From Faecalibacter rhinopitheci (GTDB taxonomy: Bacteria > Bacteroidota > Bacteroidia > Flavobacteriales > Weeksellaceae): a DNA stretch of 64,000 nucleotides. This document shows positions 36,901-44,710 of the stretch, one piece after another. The stretch is from contig NZ_JADGIK010000001.1 in NCBI RefSeq assembly GCF_015234135.1, positions 372,001 to 436,000 on the forward strand. Reading direction: 5' to 3'. The position numbers were made by a program, and so were the translations under genes. The notes under the pieces were generated by a model that searched no databases, had not been told where the DNA came from, and saw nothing but the letters and a program-made list of their open reading frames with translations. Within the stretch, counting starts at the first letter, position 1. Each line of letters opens with the position of its first letter.

Positions 36901-37674
36901 ATCTAAAGGAAATAATTGTTGTTTTAAACTATATTTCCCTCCATGAGAACCATTAGTTGCTAAAGGATGGTGCACCACTAATAAGGTTGTGCGGTTCTGA
37001 AATTTATTTAGTTGAGACTCAAATTCATCGAAAAAAGCATCACGTGTTTTTATATCACATTTTTCATTCAAACCAGGATGTCTATCCCAATCCTCTAAGA
37101 ACCATTGCGAATCTACAGCGATAATACCAATACTATCGTTCACTTTTATTTTGTCAATCCCACATCCATCTTTAGGCAAAAAAACCTTTTTTTGATCAAT
37201 ATGTTTTTTAATGTATTTTTCTTGAGCTTTTAAACCTTGAAGTCCACTATACCAATCATGATTTCCAGGCACAAAAAGTGTTTTCCCTTTAAAATTTTTA
37301 GATAAATCTATTTGTACGTCCAACTTCCTTTTTCCTTCTTCATTTTCAGGACTATCTTTCTCTGGATTTAGTCCTTTAGGATAAATATTATCTCCTAAAA
37401 AAATTAAATACGAAGCCGAATCTGCTTTTTGCAAATCAGATTTCAAAATCTCAAATTCAGTTTTATTACTTGGTAGATCCAAATTACCTGCATCTCCGAT
37501 AAGATAAAATGACTGAATTTTTTTTCCCTGTACATGTTGAATAGGATTGTCTTTTAAGTTTTTACCGAATTGCGCACGATGAGTAGCACAAGATGTTATA
37601 AAAAAAGATGAACCAACTAAAAGGTACAAAGGATAATTTTTCTTAAAGTTGTAAAGGGTTGGTATAATTTTCAT
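33958..37674 (-). CDS. Lipoprotein fusing a metallophosphoesterase, a kinase-like region and an outer-membrane barrel
   Basis: A ~1238-residue envelope protein. The start is set at the ATG at 37674, because the longer frame runs into the divergent HD gene. Lipobox ITSC follows a signal helix (about 15-30). Residues ~50-380 are a calcineurin-like phosphoesterase: GDAG, GDNIYPKG, GNHDWYS, HHPLATNGSHG, SGHDHN give the metal-site pattern. Residues ~450-770 resemble an atypical kinase: glycine-rich MGGGHQTNS near 451, AVKKS near 475, GDWDRHSDQ near 620 and PRDRDQ near 640. The last ~330 residues have alternating aromatic strands and match the Omp85/surface-antigen barrel (GGDQDLRGLRPGR, GVFTGFDYGRT). 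How a lipidated N-terminus and a barrel combine is not clear. Confidence 0.85.
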   Translation of the reverse strand: MKIIPTLYNFKKNYPLYLLVGSSFFITSCATHRAQFGKNLKDNPIQHVQGKKIQSFYLIGDAGNLDLPSNKTEFEILKSDLQKADSASYLIFLGDNIYPKGLNPEKDSPENEEGKRKLDVQIDLSKNFKGKTLFVPGNHDWYSGLQGLKAQEKYIKKHIDQKKVFLPKDGCGIDKIKVNDSIGIIAVDSQWFLEDWDRHPGLNEKCDIKTRDAFFDEFESQLNKFQNRTTLLVVHHPLATNGSHGGKYSLKQQLFPLDNHFPLPVIGTLLNLVRATSGLSPQDLQNTTYRNFSSRISTLLQDRNNVVVVSGHDHNLQYVQQNNLKQIISGSASKTQAAKKSGKNDFSYGRKGYAVLDVFSNGASEIRFYGYNGNSSELLMAKEVTPEKKEYKDPGYLNPNEGIVKTTVYDPEATKKSDVYKFFFGRHYRKMYGRDISVSSADLNNLYGGLTPIRMGGGHQTNSLRLVDNQEREYNMRAVKKSATRFIQSVAFKNDYVVEEFENTLTEKFLLDFYTTNHPFYPLVIPSMQKALGIFHSQPKLVYIPKQTALKEYNENFGDELYIIEERPTAAHQDVERFGSPNDIVSTEEMLANIQKDKNTFVDKDIYMRVRLFDMLVGDWDRHSDQWRWAEFKEGDKTIYKPIPRDRDQVFPHYDGAFFKVIMGIPPLRHMQDYRPKLKNAKWFNREPYPLDLAILEASELEGWEKQAKYIQDNLSEEIIRESFKILPEESKDNYDETIIQTILARKTQLKDFAEEYHKVLSKVVILKGTDQKDEFFITRLPKGKTQVKIYSGDDRELIFDKEFNRKETKEIRLFGLNDMDKFVVEGKASQPILIRMIGGIDDDIYEVRRSKKIKVYDYKNGNSTENSAFLTQTKLVNDYEINTYDYTQPKYNVFTMLPNAGYNPDDGIMVGLSPTYTFNGFDRKPFSSRHTVNLNYYFATKGFEAKYKGSFLKAIGKWNLDINGRYTSPTFSTNFFGLGNETENRQKELGMDYNRVRQESYSVGPSVYKIFRNNGRLDFFANYNYIRVEENIDRIVTQSSDVNSEVFRGQNFTEAGAKYLYRNYDNESLPTLGMTFSGIAKWVTNNERIENNFVYTELNLGFTHKISANGKLTAASMVKGKGIFGNGYEFYQGAILGGDQDLRGLRPGRFVGDKVFLQTTDLRLDLLRIKAGIPMRLGVFTGFDYGRTWLKGEESDKWHSSYGGGIWLNGAQLITATVSYFKSSDPGRIVVGLNFGF

Positions 37675-37685
37675 ACATTTATTAT

Positions 37686-37693
37686 TAAATATA
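37686..37693 (-). promoter_or_regulatory. Possible -7 element (TATATTTA) for the phosphoesterase gene
   Basis: Seven of eight bases match TAnnTTTG on the minus strand, 12 bases before the ATG at 37674, in the 24-base gap between the divergent genes. Confidence 0.35.
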
Positions 37694-37698
37694 GCCTC

Positions 37699-38885
37699 AT
37701 GAATGATCAACTTTCTGGTGTCGAAAACTACGTTTTTAACTTATTCAAAGATAATCTTTCTTTCGACTTTACTTACCACAATTTTATGCATACCGTTATG
37801 GTTGTTGAATCGGTAAAAACACTAATGAATTACTATGATTTAGCAGAAAATGATCAACAAAATTTATTATTTGCTGCTTGGTTTCATGATACAGGTTATA
37901 GTATTTCAACAGAAAATCACGAGCAACATAGCGTAAAAATTGCGAAAGAATATTTGGAACAACATCAATTTTCTATCCAAAATATCAATGAAATTACTAA
38001 TCTAATCTTATCCACAGATATTACACGTACTCCTGATACCATTACTGAGTCTATAATGCGTGATGCGGACTCTTTCCACTTAGGCCATTCTGATTATAAT
38101 AAATTTGGAGATTTATTACGTACAGAGCTTAAGAAAGTTCATCATAAAGAATTTTCTGATTTTGACTGGTTAAAAGAAAATCGTTGTTTTTTTTTAAATG
38201 GTCATCGATACTTTACAGATGCTGCTAAGAAATTATGGCAAGAACAAAAGGATATCAACTTAATTGCAATTCAAAATAAAATTAATGAAATTGAAGTTGT
38301 TGGTGAAGGTTTAAATAAGTTTGAGCTTAAAAAGAAAAAAAATGATAAACTCCAACAACCAGAACGCGGTGTTGACACACTATATCGTGTAACGTTGAGT
38401 AATCATACAAGATTGAGTGATATAGCAGACAGTAAAGCAAATATTTTACTTTCAGTTAATGCAATTATTATCTCAATTGCGCTATCTACCTTAGTGCCAA
38501 AATTAGGTTCTCCTAAAAACGAATATTTAATTATTCCATCTTGTGTACTTCTTTTGCAAGTGTAATTTCCATAATTTTTGCAATCCTTTCTACGAAACCA
38601 AAAGTGACATACGAACAGTTTACTGAAGACGATTTACAAGCACGCAAAGTAAATCTTTTGTTTTTTGGTAATTTTTATCAAATGTCTCTCGATAGATACC
38701 AAGATGCAATGAATGAATTGATAAATGAAAGGGACTATGTCTACAATTCATTAACAAGAGATTTATATTATCTTGGAAAAGTCTTGGAAAAAAAATATAG
38801 AATGTTAAGCATTACTTATACTATTTTTATGATAGGAATTGTACTATCTGTGATGGCATTTGCGATAGCTTTATATTATAATTAA
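37699..38885 (+). pseudogene. HD-domain protein with Pycsar-type transmembrane effector domain, frameshifted
   Basis: Two overlapping frames, 37699-38565 and 38541-38885, read as one protein broken by a single lost base. Residues 1-~200 are an HD phosphohydrolase-like domain: His in YHNFMHTV, His-Asp in AWFHDTGYS, and MRDADSF. Residues ~225-395 match the Pycsar effector membrane domain (PycTM, DUF5706): RVTLSNHTRLSDIADSKANILLSVNAI, two membrane segments and a C-terminal membrane helix. In frame 1 the sequence stops after IPSCVLLLQV; adding one T to the TTTT at 38552-38555 restores LLLFASVISI and an unbroken 395-residue protein. It is divergent from the phosphoesterase gene by 24 bases. Whether it is a true mutation, an error or a frameshift that is read through is not known. 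Confidence 0.82.
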
Positions 38886-38891
38886 ATGATA

Positions 38892-38930
38892 AATAAAGGG
38901 CTTTTAAATTTATTTAAAAGCCCTTTATTT
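38892..38930. terminator. Bidirectional intrinsic terminator
   Basis: AATAAAGGGCTTTTAAA...TTTAAAAGCCCTTTATT long inverted repeat between the convergent HD/PycTM and GAF genes; it ends at the stop codon of the GAF gene. Confidence 0.85.
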
Positions 38931-41248
38931 TATTCTAACGTAGAACAATAAGTTACTCTCTCATCATAATTTATAGAAACTCTAAGGGCCAATAAACCTC
39001 CTAATCCTTGTAGTTCTTCAACTTCTAAAAATTCTATATCATTTTTTAAATATTGCTTATCAATTAAAAGCGCAAAGTAATTGGAATATTCTTCTTTTAA
39101 AATTTCTTCAGAATAAATTACACATAGCTTACCAGGTATATTAATACGTTCATTTGAATCTTTTACGAACGCTTTATTAATTCTTTTTTTGATAATTTCA
39201 TATTTTGCATTGTTATATCCATCAATATCAAAACGTTTTTCATCCAATTTAAATTGTATATCCAAAGGATTGTTAGTTGCTAATATTAAAGATGCTACGT
39301 CTAGATGCACTGGCATTTCATTTTTTAGCGCTCTTGCATTTTGATCTAATGCAATCATAGCTTGAAGTTGCCAAAAACGAATAGCTCTAATCTTTGCATA
39401 GGAAAAATCTTTATTCGGGGAAATACTACGACCTACATACAGGTTATAATCAATTCCATCTGTTTTAAATCTTTCATAATAATGCGGAAAAATATTCTGT
39501 GCATCACGCTGAAATAAGTCTAATTTTGATGATAAAAGCTTATTTAGCATTAATATTGATTCATCAAATTTTTTCCGTTCAACATAAAATAAACCTGTGA
39601 AATTATCTAGTTTTTTTAAATATTCAGCTACTATTGAGTGGTCATCTTCTTGTATGTATTTTGGAATTTCTGGATGAATATACATCGCAATGTATTCAAA
39701 GATTTCTTGCTCAAAATATACTTTTTGCACGTTATCAATTCGATTGAGAAAAGACGCTAACTGCTCTATATAATCCAAAAACTTATCTTTTCCCGTACGG
39801 TTATAAAGCTCTTGGCAAACTTTTATAAGAAAATTTAATTGATTTTGATAATCCTCTTTTAAACATTGATTGCGCAATGCTGATGAATTCCTTACATCTA
39901 CTTCCCCATAAAATGGATACACATCTTTAAATGAAATTTGTGTTTTCTTTTTTGTAGAATTAGGATTCAAAATAATTTCTCTCGCTTTATTTTTAAATTT
40001 CCAATCTACACTTGGGTGTAATGATGTATATTCGGTCTGTATAAATGAGTTAATCTGATGCTCTAAATCAACCGTATATCGGTAAATAGAATCCTCTATA
40101 AGAGGTAATAATTCTCGTAATTGATAGGCATTGATACGATTAAAAACTCCTGCTTGGCTAGATCCAATTTCTAAAATACCCAGACACTCTTTCCCCCTTT
40201 TCAAGGGATATAGTATAAAACTTTTAATTCCTTCTTTTAATAGAATTTTGACTAATTGATCTTCAGGATACTTTTCTTGAAATTTCTCTACATTTGATAT
40301 CACATAATAATCTGAATTATTAATTTTATCCAACAGATTTGTACAAAAAATTTCATTAATTTTTAAAGCAGAATTGTTATTTAATATTAAACTTTCACTA
40401 GGTATTCTCAGCGGGAAATCTTCTATTTTTTCTTGATCAGAATTGTAACTCGAGAAACCAACTTTTAAATCATTTAGTCTAAAAATCGATTTTAAAGATG
40501 AAATAGTATCTTCATTAATTTGCTCCATTCCATCATTGTAAGATAGAAGCTTAGTTTTTAAGTTAGATAGCGCAATAAATGTGGTATTATCAAAAAATGA
40601 AGCCACCATAAATCCATTTCCAACCCAAGAATCTATTGGAAAATAAGTCATCCATAGTTCAGTATTTTCATAGTTATTTAGCAATTCTTCAATTTGATCT
40701 TGAGATAATTCAAAAGATGGATTACTTGGATAAAGGTCAAAATATTCAAAATTATAACTTACTGATAGAAAAGTATTATATCCCTTCCCATTATCAATTT
40801 CCAATAAATTATTTTGATTGAATTCTAGGTTTATATTGTAATACCTATTTAAAATTAAACAGCAACATATCTTGTAAATATCATCAAAATCTACTGAAAT
40901 AAATTTTGCATGTACTACAGTATTTTCGTTATCTATTATTTCTTTTAAAGCATCTGTGGGATAAAAATATTTTTCGGATAATGGAAACCCAATAGCTTTT
41001 AGATTATTTTTCATCAAAGGCTTGGGAATAATCTTATCTATAAGTGGAGCAATATTATCAGCCAATTTTTCAAAAGCTTGAATACTATCAACGCCATCTA
41101 TAAATTCTGGCATTTCGCTTCTTAAATACTCTAAAAAAACTTTGAATTCTCCTATATAATATTCAGATTGCTCTAATTCTTCAATCAATTTCTTGAAAGA
41201 ATAGATAATCTTAAATGGTAATTGTGGTATTTTTTTGGGATCAACCAT
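38930..41248 (-). CDS. GAF-domain protein of unknown function, 772 residues
   Basis: Function not known. A 772-residue cytoplasmic protein with no signal peptide. The region about 290-420 (LILNNNSALKINEIFC, FILYPLKRGKECLGILEIGS, INAYQLRELLPLIEDSI) reads as a GAF domain, a sensory fold that often binds cyclic nucleotides or other small ligands. It is followed by KFKNKAREIILN and DVYPFYGEVDVRNSSALRN, a segment that occurs in flavobacterial GAF proteins. No kinase, cyclase or DNA-binding domain is seen. It has its own -7 element and converges on the broken HD/PycTM gene. Ligand and partner unknown. Confidence 0.8.
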   Translation of the reverse strand: MVDPKKIPQLPFKIIYSFKKLIEELEQSEYYIGEFKVFLEYLRSEMPEFIDGVDSIQAFEKLADNIAPLIDKIIPKPLMKNNLKAIGFPLSEKYFYPTDALKEIIDNENTVVHAKFISVDFDDIYKICCCLILNRYYNINLEFNQNNLLEIDNGKGYNTFLSVSYNFEYFDLYPSNPSFELSQDQIEELLNNYENTELWMTYFPIDSWVGNGFMVASFFDNTTFIALSNLKTKLLSYNDGMEQINEDTISSLKSIFRLNDLKVGFSSYNSDQEKIEDFPLRIPSESLILNNNSALKINEIFCTNLLDKINNSDYYVISNVEKFQEKYPEDQLVKILLKEGIKSFILYPLKRGKECLGILEIGSSQAGVFNRINAYQLRELLPLIEDSIYRYTVDLEHQINSFIQTEYTSLHPSVDWKFKNKAREIILNPNSTKKKTQISFKDVYPFYGEVDVRNSSALRNQCLKEDYQNQLNFLIKVCQELYNRTGKDKFLDYIEQLASFLNRIDNVQKVYFEQEIFEYIAMYIHPEIPKYIQEDDHSIVAEYLKKLDNFTGLFYVERKKFDESILMLNKLLSSKLDLFQRDAQNIFPHYYERFKTDGIDYNLYVGRSISPNKDFSYAKIRAIRFWQLQAMIALDQNARALKNEMPVHLDVASLILATNNPLDIQFKLDEKRFDIDGYNNAKYEIIKKRINKAFVKDSNERINIPGKLCVIYSEEILKEEYSNYFALLIDKQYLKNDIEFLEVEELQGLGGLLALRVSINYDERVTYCSTLE

Positions 41249-41252
41249 AGCT

Positions 41253-41260
41253 CAAAAATA
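41253..41260 (-). promoter_or_regulatory. -7 promoter element (TATTTTTG) for the GAF-domain gene
   Basis: Exact TAnnTTTG match on the minus strand; its last base lies four bases before the ATG at 41248, so any leader is extremely short. Confidence 0.5.
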
Positions 41261-41262
41261 AC

Positions 41263-41290
41263 AAAAGACTACTTAAAAAAGTAGTCTTTT
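41263..41290 (-). terminator. Intrinsic terminator after yaaA
   Basis: AAAAGACTAC-TTAAAAAA-GTAGTCTTTT, past the yaaA stop codon on the minus strand. Confidence 0.75.
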
Positions 41291-41314
41291 AATATATATA
41301 TTTTAGTTTAATAT

Positions 41315-42070
41315 CTAACGTGTAAAAACCAATAAGCCATCTTTAGAAAGATTTTCATCATAACGATAACCATCAATATTATAGGCTTTTACTTCATCCA
41401 ATGTCTGTACATTATTTTCTGCACAATAACGGGCCATTGCTCCACGTGCATGTTTAAAATACATCATGATTTTCTTTAATTTTCCGTCTTTATAATCCTG
41501 AAATTCAACCTCAACCATTGGTACTTTTAATGCTTTTTTATCTAAAACTTTAGCATATTCATTACTCGCTAAATTCAAGATAAATTCGTCTTTCCCCAAC
41601 TTAGAATTAAAGAATGGTGTTAAAATATTTTTCCAAAATCCGTATAAATTTTTAGAACCGTTTACATCAAGCTTTGATCCCATCTCTAAACGATACAACA
41701 TAATTTTATCCGTTGGACGCAACATTCCATATAATCCTGAAAGTAAAAAAACATTATTATTAATGTAATTTTGAGCATCTTCTGATAACGTTTCTGCATC
41801 AAAAGCACGATAAACTTCGCCTTTAAAAGCTAATGCTGCTGAAATTGATTCGCCAGCAGAAGGTTTCGTATTCCAAGTTTGATTACGCTCAACATTCATT
41901 TCAGAAATTGTTGAAGAAATTTTCATCAATTGTTCTAAATCGCCCGCAGTCATTTCTTTCATTACATCCATAATTTCTTTCGAATGTTCCAAAAACTGTG
42001 GAGTTGTAGCTTTCCAATTCGCATTGGTCTCTAAACTCATCATTTTAGCAGGAGAAAGTAAAATTTTCAT
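41315..42070 (-). CDS. yaaA: Peroxide stress protein YaaA
   Basis: A 251-residue cytoplasmic DUF328/UPF0246 protein. The N-terminus MKILLSPAKMM is the usual family start, and NQTWNTKPSAGESISAALAFKGEVYRAFDA, LSGLYGMLRPTDKIMLYRLEMG and ARYCAENNV are conserved blocks. E. coli YaaA lowers iron-driven oxidative damage during peroxide stress and binds DNA; the same role here is inferred from the family. It begins 16 bases after the tsaC-like gene ends, so the two are co-transcribed. Confidence 0.94.
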   Translation of the reverse strand: MKILLSPAKMMSLETNANWKATTPQFLEHSKEIMDVMKEMTAGDLEQLMKISSTISEMNVERNQTWNTKPSAGESISAALAFKGEVYRAFDAETLSEDAQNYINNNVFLLSGLYGMLRPTDKIMLYRLEMGSKLDVNGSKNLYGFWKNILTPFFNSKLGKDEFILNLASNEYAKVLDKKALKVPMVEVEFQDYKDGKLKKIMMYFKHARGAMARYCAENNVQTLDEVKAYNIDGYRYDENLSKDGLLVFTR

Positions 42071-42086
42071 ATATTTTTTTAATCTT

Positions 42087-42707
42087 TTATAAATAATCTT
42101 CTATGTTTCCTTTTCCCTCACGTAATACTTCTACTCCATCAGTCATATCAACTACTGTAGATGCTACATTATCTCCATAACCAGAATCCACGACAGCATC
42201 CACCAAATTATCCCATTTTTCATAAATTAATTCAGGATCCGTTGTATATTCAATCACTTCATCTTCATCATAGATTGATGTTGAAGCAATAGGATTTCCT
42301 AATTTTTCTACAATTAACTGAGGTATTAAATGGTCTGGGACACGAATACCAACAGTCTTTTTTCCTTTATATGATGATGGTAAATTTTTAGAAGCATTCA
42401 TTACAAAAGTAAATGGACCTGGTAGAGCTCTTTTTAAAATTCTAAATGTACCATTATCAATAGGTAATGTAAAGTTTGATAAATGACTCAAATCATTACA
42501 AACGATAGAAAACTGAGCTTTATCTAGTTTAACACCTTTGATTCGTGCTAATTTTTCCATTGCTTTTTGATTAGTAATATCACATCCTAACCCATACACA
42601 GTATCGGAAGGATAAATCACTAAGCCTCCATCTTTTAAGATTTTCACCACTTGATCGATTGCTTTCTCTTGTGGATTTTCTGGGTGTATTCTTATATATT
42701 CTGCCAT
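42087..42707 (-). CDS. L-threonylcarbamoyladenylate synthase (Sua5/YciO/YrdC type)
   Basis: A 206-residue cytoplasmic protein of the YrdC/Sua5 family, which makes threonylcarbamoyl-AMP for the t6A modification of tRNAs. Motifs: GGLVIYPSDTVYGLGCDI, GPFTFVMNASKNLPSSYKGKKTVGIRVPDH and ASTSIYDEDEV. The fold is present in YrdC and also in the YciO subgroup, and the two cannot be separated here. The frame reaches an ATG at 42725, but a perfect -7 element (TATCTTTG, 42723-42730) covers it, and the ATG at 42707 gives the usual MAEYIRIHPENP start. Confidence 0.92.
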   Translation of the reverse strand: MAEYIRIHPENPQEKAIDQVVKILKDGGLVIYPSDTVYGLGCDITNQKAMEKLARIKGVKLDKAQFSIVCNDLSHLSNFTLPIDNGTFRILKRALPGPFTFVMNASKNLPSSYKGKKTVGIRVPDHLIPQLIVEKLGNPIASTSIYDEDEVIEYTTDPELIYEKWDNLVDAVVDSGYGDNVASTVVDMTDGVEVLREGKGNIEDYL

Positions 42708-42722
42708 GGTTGAGTATTTATC

Positions 42723-42730
42723 CAAAGATA
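42723..42730 (-). promoter_or_regulatory. -7 promoter element (TATCTTTG) of the tsaC-yaaA operon
   Basis: Exact TAnnTTTG match on the minus strand, 15 bases before the chosen ATG. It overlaps the upstream ATG of the longer frame, so it decides the start. Confidence 0.6.
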
Positions 42731-42800
42731 CGAATTCTTGTAAAGATCTATTTATCGCTTAATTCTTGTTCTTGATAATATTATAAATTTTCGTTATAAA

Positions 42801-42826
42801 AAAAGCCATCATAATAGATGGCTTTT
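42801..42826 (-). terminator. Intrinsic terminator after the M42 peptidase gene
   Basis: AAAAGCCATC-ATAATA-GATGGCTTTT with A-rich left flank, past the stop codon on the minus strand. Confidence 0.8.
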
Positions 42827-42843
42827 ATATCTATACACAATAT

Positions 42844-43935
42844 TTAATAATTGTGATATTTAAAACTCTGTCCGTTTTTTATTTCTTTTACAGATTGGTA
42901 AATTAATTCAATCACATTTTTTACGTCCGATTGGTGCACCATTTCTACAGTTGTATGCATATAGCGTAATGGTAATGAGATCAAAGCAGAAGGAACACCT
43001 CCATTACTATAAGCAAATGCATCAGTATCTGTACCAGTAACACGAGAACTTACTGCACGCTGAAATGGTATATTATTGGTCTCGGCTGCCTCTATAATTA
43101 ATTCTCGTAAATTATTTTGAACTGCTGGCGCATAATAAATTACTGGACCATCTCCACATTTTTGCTCTCCTTCTTTCGATTTTGTAATCATAGGTGTTGT
43201 GGTATCATGAGTTACATCTGTAATAATTGCTACATTTGGCTTAATTGTTTGAGTAATCATTTCTGCTCCACGTAAACCTACTTCTTCTTGTACAGCATTA
43301 ACAATGTATAATCCAAAGTTAATTTGATCTTTATTTTCAAATAATTTACGAGCTACCTCAGCAATCATAAAACCACCCATTCTATTATCAATTGCACGAC
43401 ATACAAAGTAGCGATCATTCAACGTAAAAAATTCGTCTGGATAAGTAATTACACATCCTACATGTATCCCTAATTCTAAAACTTCATCTTTAGATGTGCA
43501 CCCACAATCAATCCATATTTTATCTTGAGTCGGAGCATCTTCTTTCCCTGCTTGACGTAAATGTATAGCTGGCCATCCAAAAACCCCTTTTACAATTCCT
43601 TTTTTGGTATGAATATTTACAACCTTAGAAGGGGCAATCATATGATCTGAACCACCGTTACGAATAACATATATTAAACCATCTTCAGAGATATAATTCA
43701 CAAACCAAGAAATTTCATCTGCGTGTGCTTCTATCACAACTTTATATTCTGCATTGGGGTTTATAACTCCATAAGCTGTTCCATAATTATCCGTTCTTAT
43801 TTCATCTACATAAGGTTTAATATAATCGATCCAAACCTTTTGCCCAGCAGACTCAAAACCCGTTGGTGATGCAGTATTTAAATATGTTGTTAAAAAATCT
43901 AATGATTGTTGATCAAATAAATTATTTGTTGCCAT
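42844..43935 (-). CDS. M42-family metallopeptidase (glutamyl/leucyl aminopeptidase type)
   Basis: A 363-residue cytosolic dinuclear zinc aminopeptidase of the M42 (PepA/FrvX/TET) family. Metal ligand and catalytic segments are visible: EAHADEISWFV (His and Asp), CRAIDNRMGG (bridging Asp), QEEVGLRGAE (catalytic and metal Glu), TDVTHDTT and SRVTGTDTDAFAY with the last ligand His in RYMHTTVE. Length is typical; these enzymes assemble into large tetrahedral complexes and remove N-terminal residues from peptides. It is transcribed alone and divergently from the DUF4294 gene. Confidence 0.93.
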   Translation of the reverse strand: MATNNLFDQQSLDFLTTYLNTASPTGFESAGQKVWIDYIKPYVDEIRTDNYGTAYGVINPNAEYKVVIEAHADEISWFVNYISEDGLIYVIRNGGSDHMIAPSKVVNIHTKKGIVKGVFGWPAIHLRQAGKEDAPTQDKIWIDCGCTSKDEVLELGIHVGCVITYPDEFFTLNDRYFVCRAIDNRMGGFMIAEVARKLFENKDQINFGLYIVNAVQEEVGLRGAEMITQTIKPNVAIITDVTHDTTTPMITKSKEGEQKCGDGPVIYYAPAVQNNLRELIIEAAETNNIPFQRAVSSRVTGTDTDAFAYSNGGVPSALISLPLRYMHTTVEMVHQSDVKNVIELIYQSVKEIKNGQSFKYHNY

Positions 43936-43954
43936 GATTGTTTTTATTTCAAAA

Positions 43955-43962
43955 CAAATATA
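43955..43962 (-). promoter_or_regulatory. -7 promoter element (TATATTTG) for the M42 peptidase gene
   Basis: Exact TAnnTTTG match on the minus strand, 19 bases before the ATG. Confidence 0.6.
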
Positions 43963-43996
43963 CTACATTAGGAACAATTTTTGAAGCCGATTGATT

Positions 43997-44638
43997 ATGA
44001 AGTTTTACATTAATATACTCTTTTTACTCCTATTTTTTAATATAACTCATGCACAAATTTTTGGATTGGATTTAGGTGTATCAAAAAAGAATGAAACTGA
44101 AAGCGATTCAATTATCCAACAGGATTTAACCCCTATAGATACCATTTATTTACAAGATTATAATCATTATACCATTCAACTCAAAACAGATTTAGATAAA
44201 AAATATTATTTCTGGTTGCGCAGGCGTGTTCGCGACGTATGGCCTTACGTAAGAACTGCGGTAAGAGAGTATAATTCTGTTAGAGACACCGTTAGTACAA
44301 TGGCCAAAAAAAGAGACCAACGTAAATTTATCAAACAAAGACAACGTGATCTTGGTGATAAATTTGAAAAGGATTTAAAAAACATGACAGTTTCTAGAGG
44401 ACAAATTATGACCAAATTGATTCATAAAGAAACCAATAAAACTACTTTCGAAATTATTAAAGAGCTACGTGGAGGAATTTCAGCATTTTTATACAATACT
44501 GCGGGAGGTATATACGATATACGTTTAAAACAAACATTCGACCCCAATCGTACCAGAGAAGATTTATATATATTAGTAATCCTTCAACGCGATATTGCTG
44601 CTGGAGTTTTACAGCCTATTTATGATGATACAGAATAA
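43997..44638 (+). CDS. DUF4294 domain-containing exported protein
   Basis: A 213-residue exported protein of the DUF4294 family, restricted mainly to Bacteroidota, function unknown. The N-terminus MKFYINILFLLLFFNITHAQ is a signal peptide. The domain shows YYFWLRRRVRDVWPYVRTAVREY, MTVSRGQIMTKLIHKETNKTTFEIIKELRGG and the NTAGGIYDIRLKQTFDP end. The frame extends six bases upstream to a TTG, but the ATG at 43997 is the natural start. It is divergent from the M42 peptidase gene. Confidence 0.9.
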   Translation: MKFYINILFLLLFFNITHAQIFGLDLGVSKKNETESDSIIQQDLTPIDTIYLQDYNHYTIQLKTDLDKKYYFWLRRRVRDVWPYVRTAVREYNSVRDTVSTMAKKRDQRKFIKQRQRDLGDKFEKDLKNMTVSRGQIMTKLIHKETNKTTFEIIKELRGGISAFLYNTAGGIYDIRLKQTFDPNRTREDLYILVILQRDIAAGVLQPIYDDTE

Positions 44639-44663
44639 TATCTTCTCATTCAATAAAGCCTGA

Positions 44664-44691
44664 TTGAATATAAACTTTATTACTATATTTG
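44664..44691 (+). promoter_or_regulatory. Promoter of pfkA-gap (-33 TTG and -7 TATATTTG)
   Basis: TATATTTG at 44684-44691 is an exact -7 match with a TTG 17 bases upstream (44664-44666), which is a good -33 position. It lies 19 bases before the GTG start of pfkA. Confidence 0.6.
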
Positions 44692-44710
44692 AAATAACAA
44701 AGGGAAAAAA

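Noticed and set aside
38552-38555. Programmed -1 frameshift site in the HD-PycTM gene
   Set aside because: The bases around TTTT do not form a canonical slippery heptamer in the zero frame and no strong downstream hairpin was seen; a simple base loss is more likely. Kept only as an open alternative.
38541-38885. Separate 114-residue membrane protein gene starting with TTG
   Set aside because: Its sequence continues the PycTM domain of the preceding frame, overlaps it by 25 bases and makes sense only after restoring one base, so it is treated as the 3' part of a frameshifted gene.
37699-38885. Complete Pycsar anti-phage system
   Set aside because: No pyrimidine nucleotide cyclase gene is adjacent, the effector frame is broken, and there are no other defence genes or mobile elements near it.
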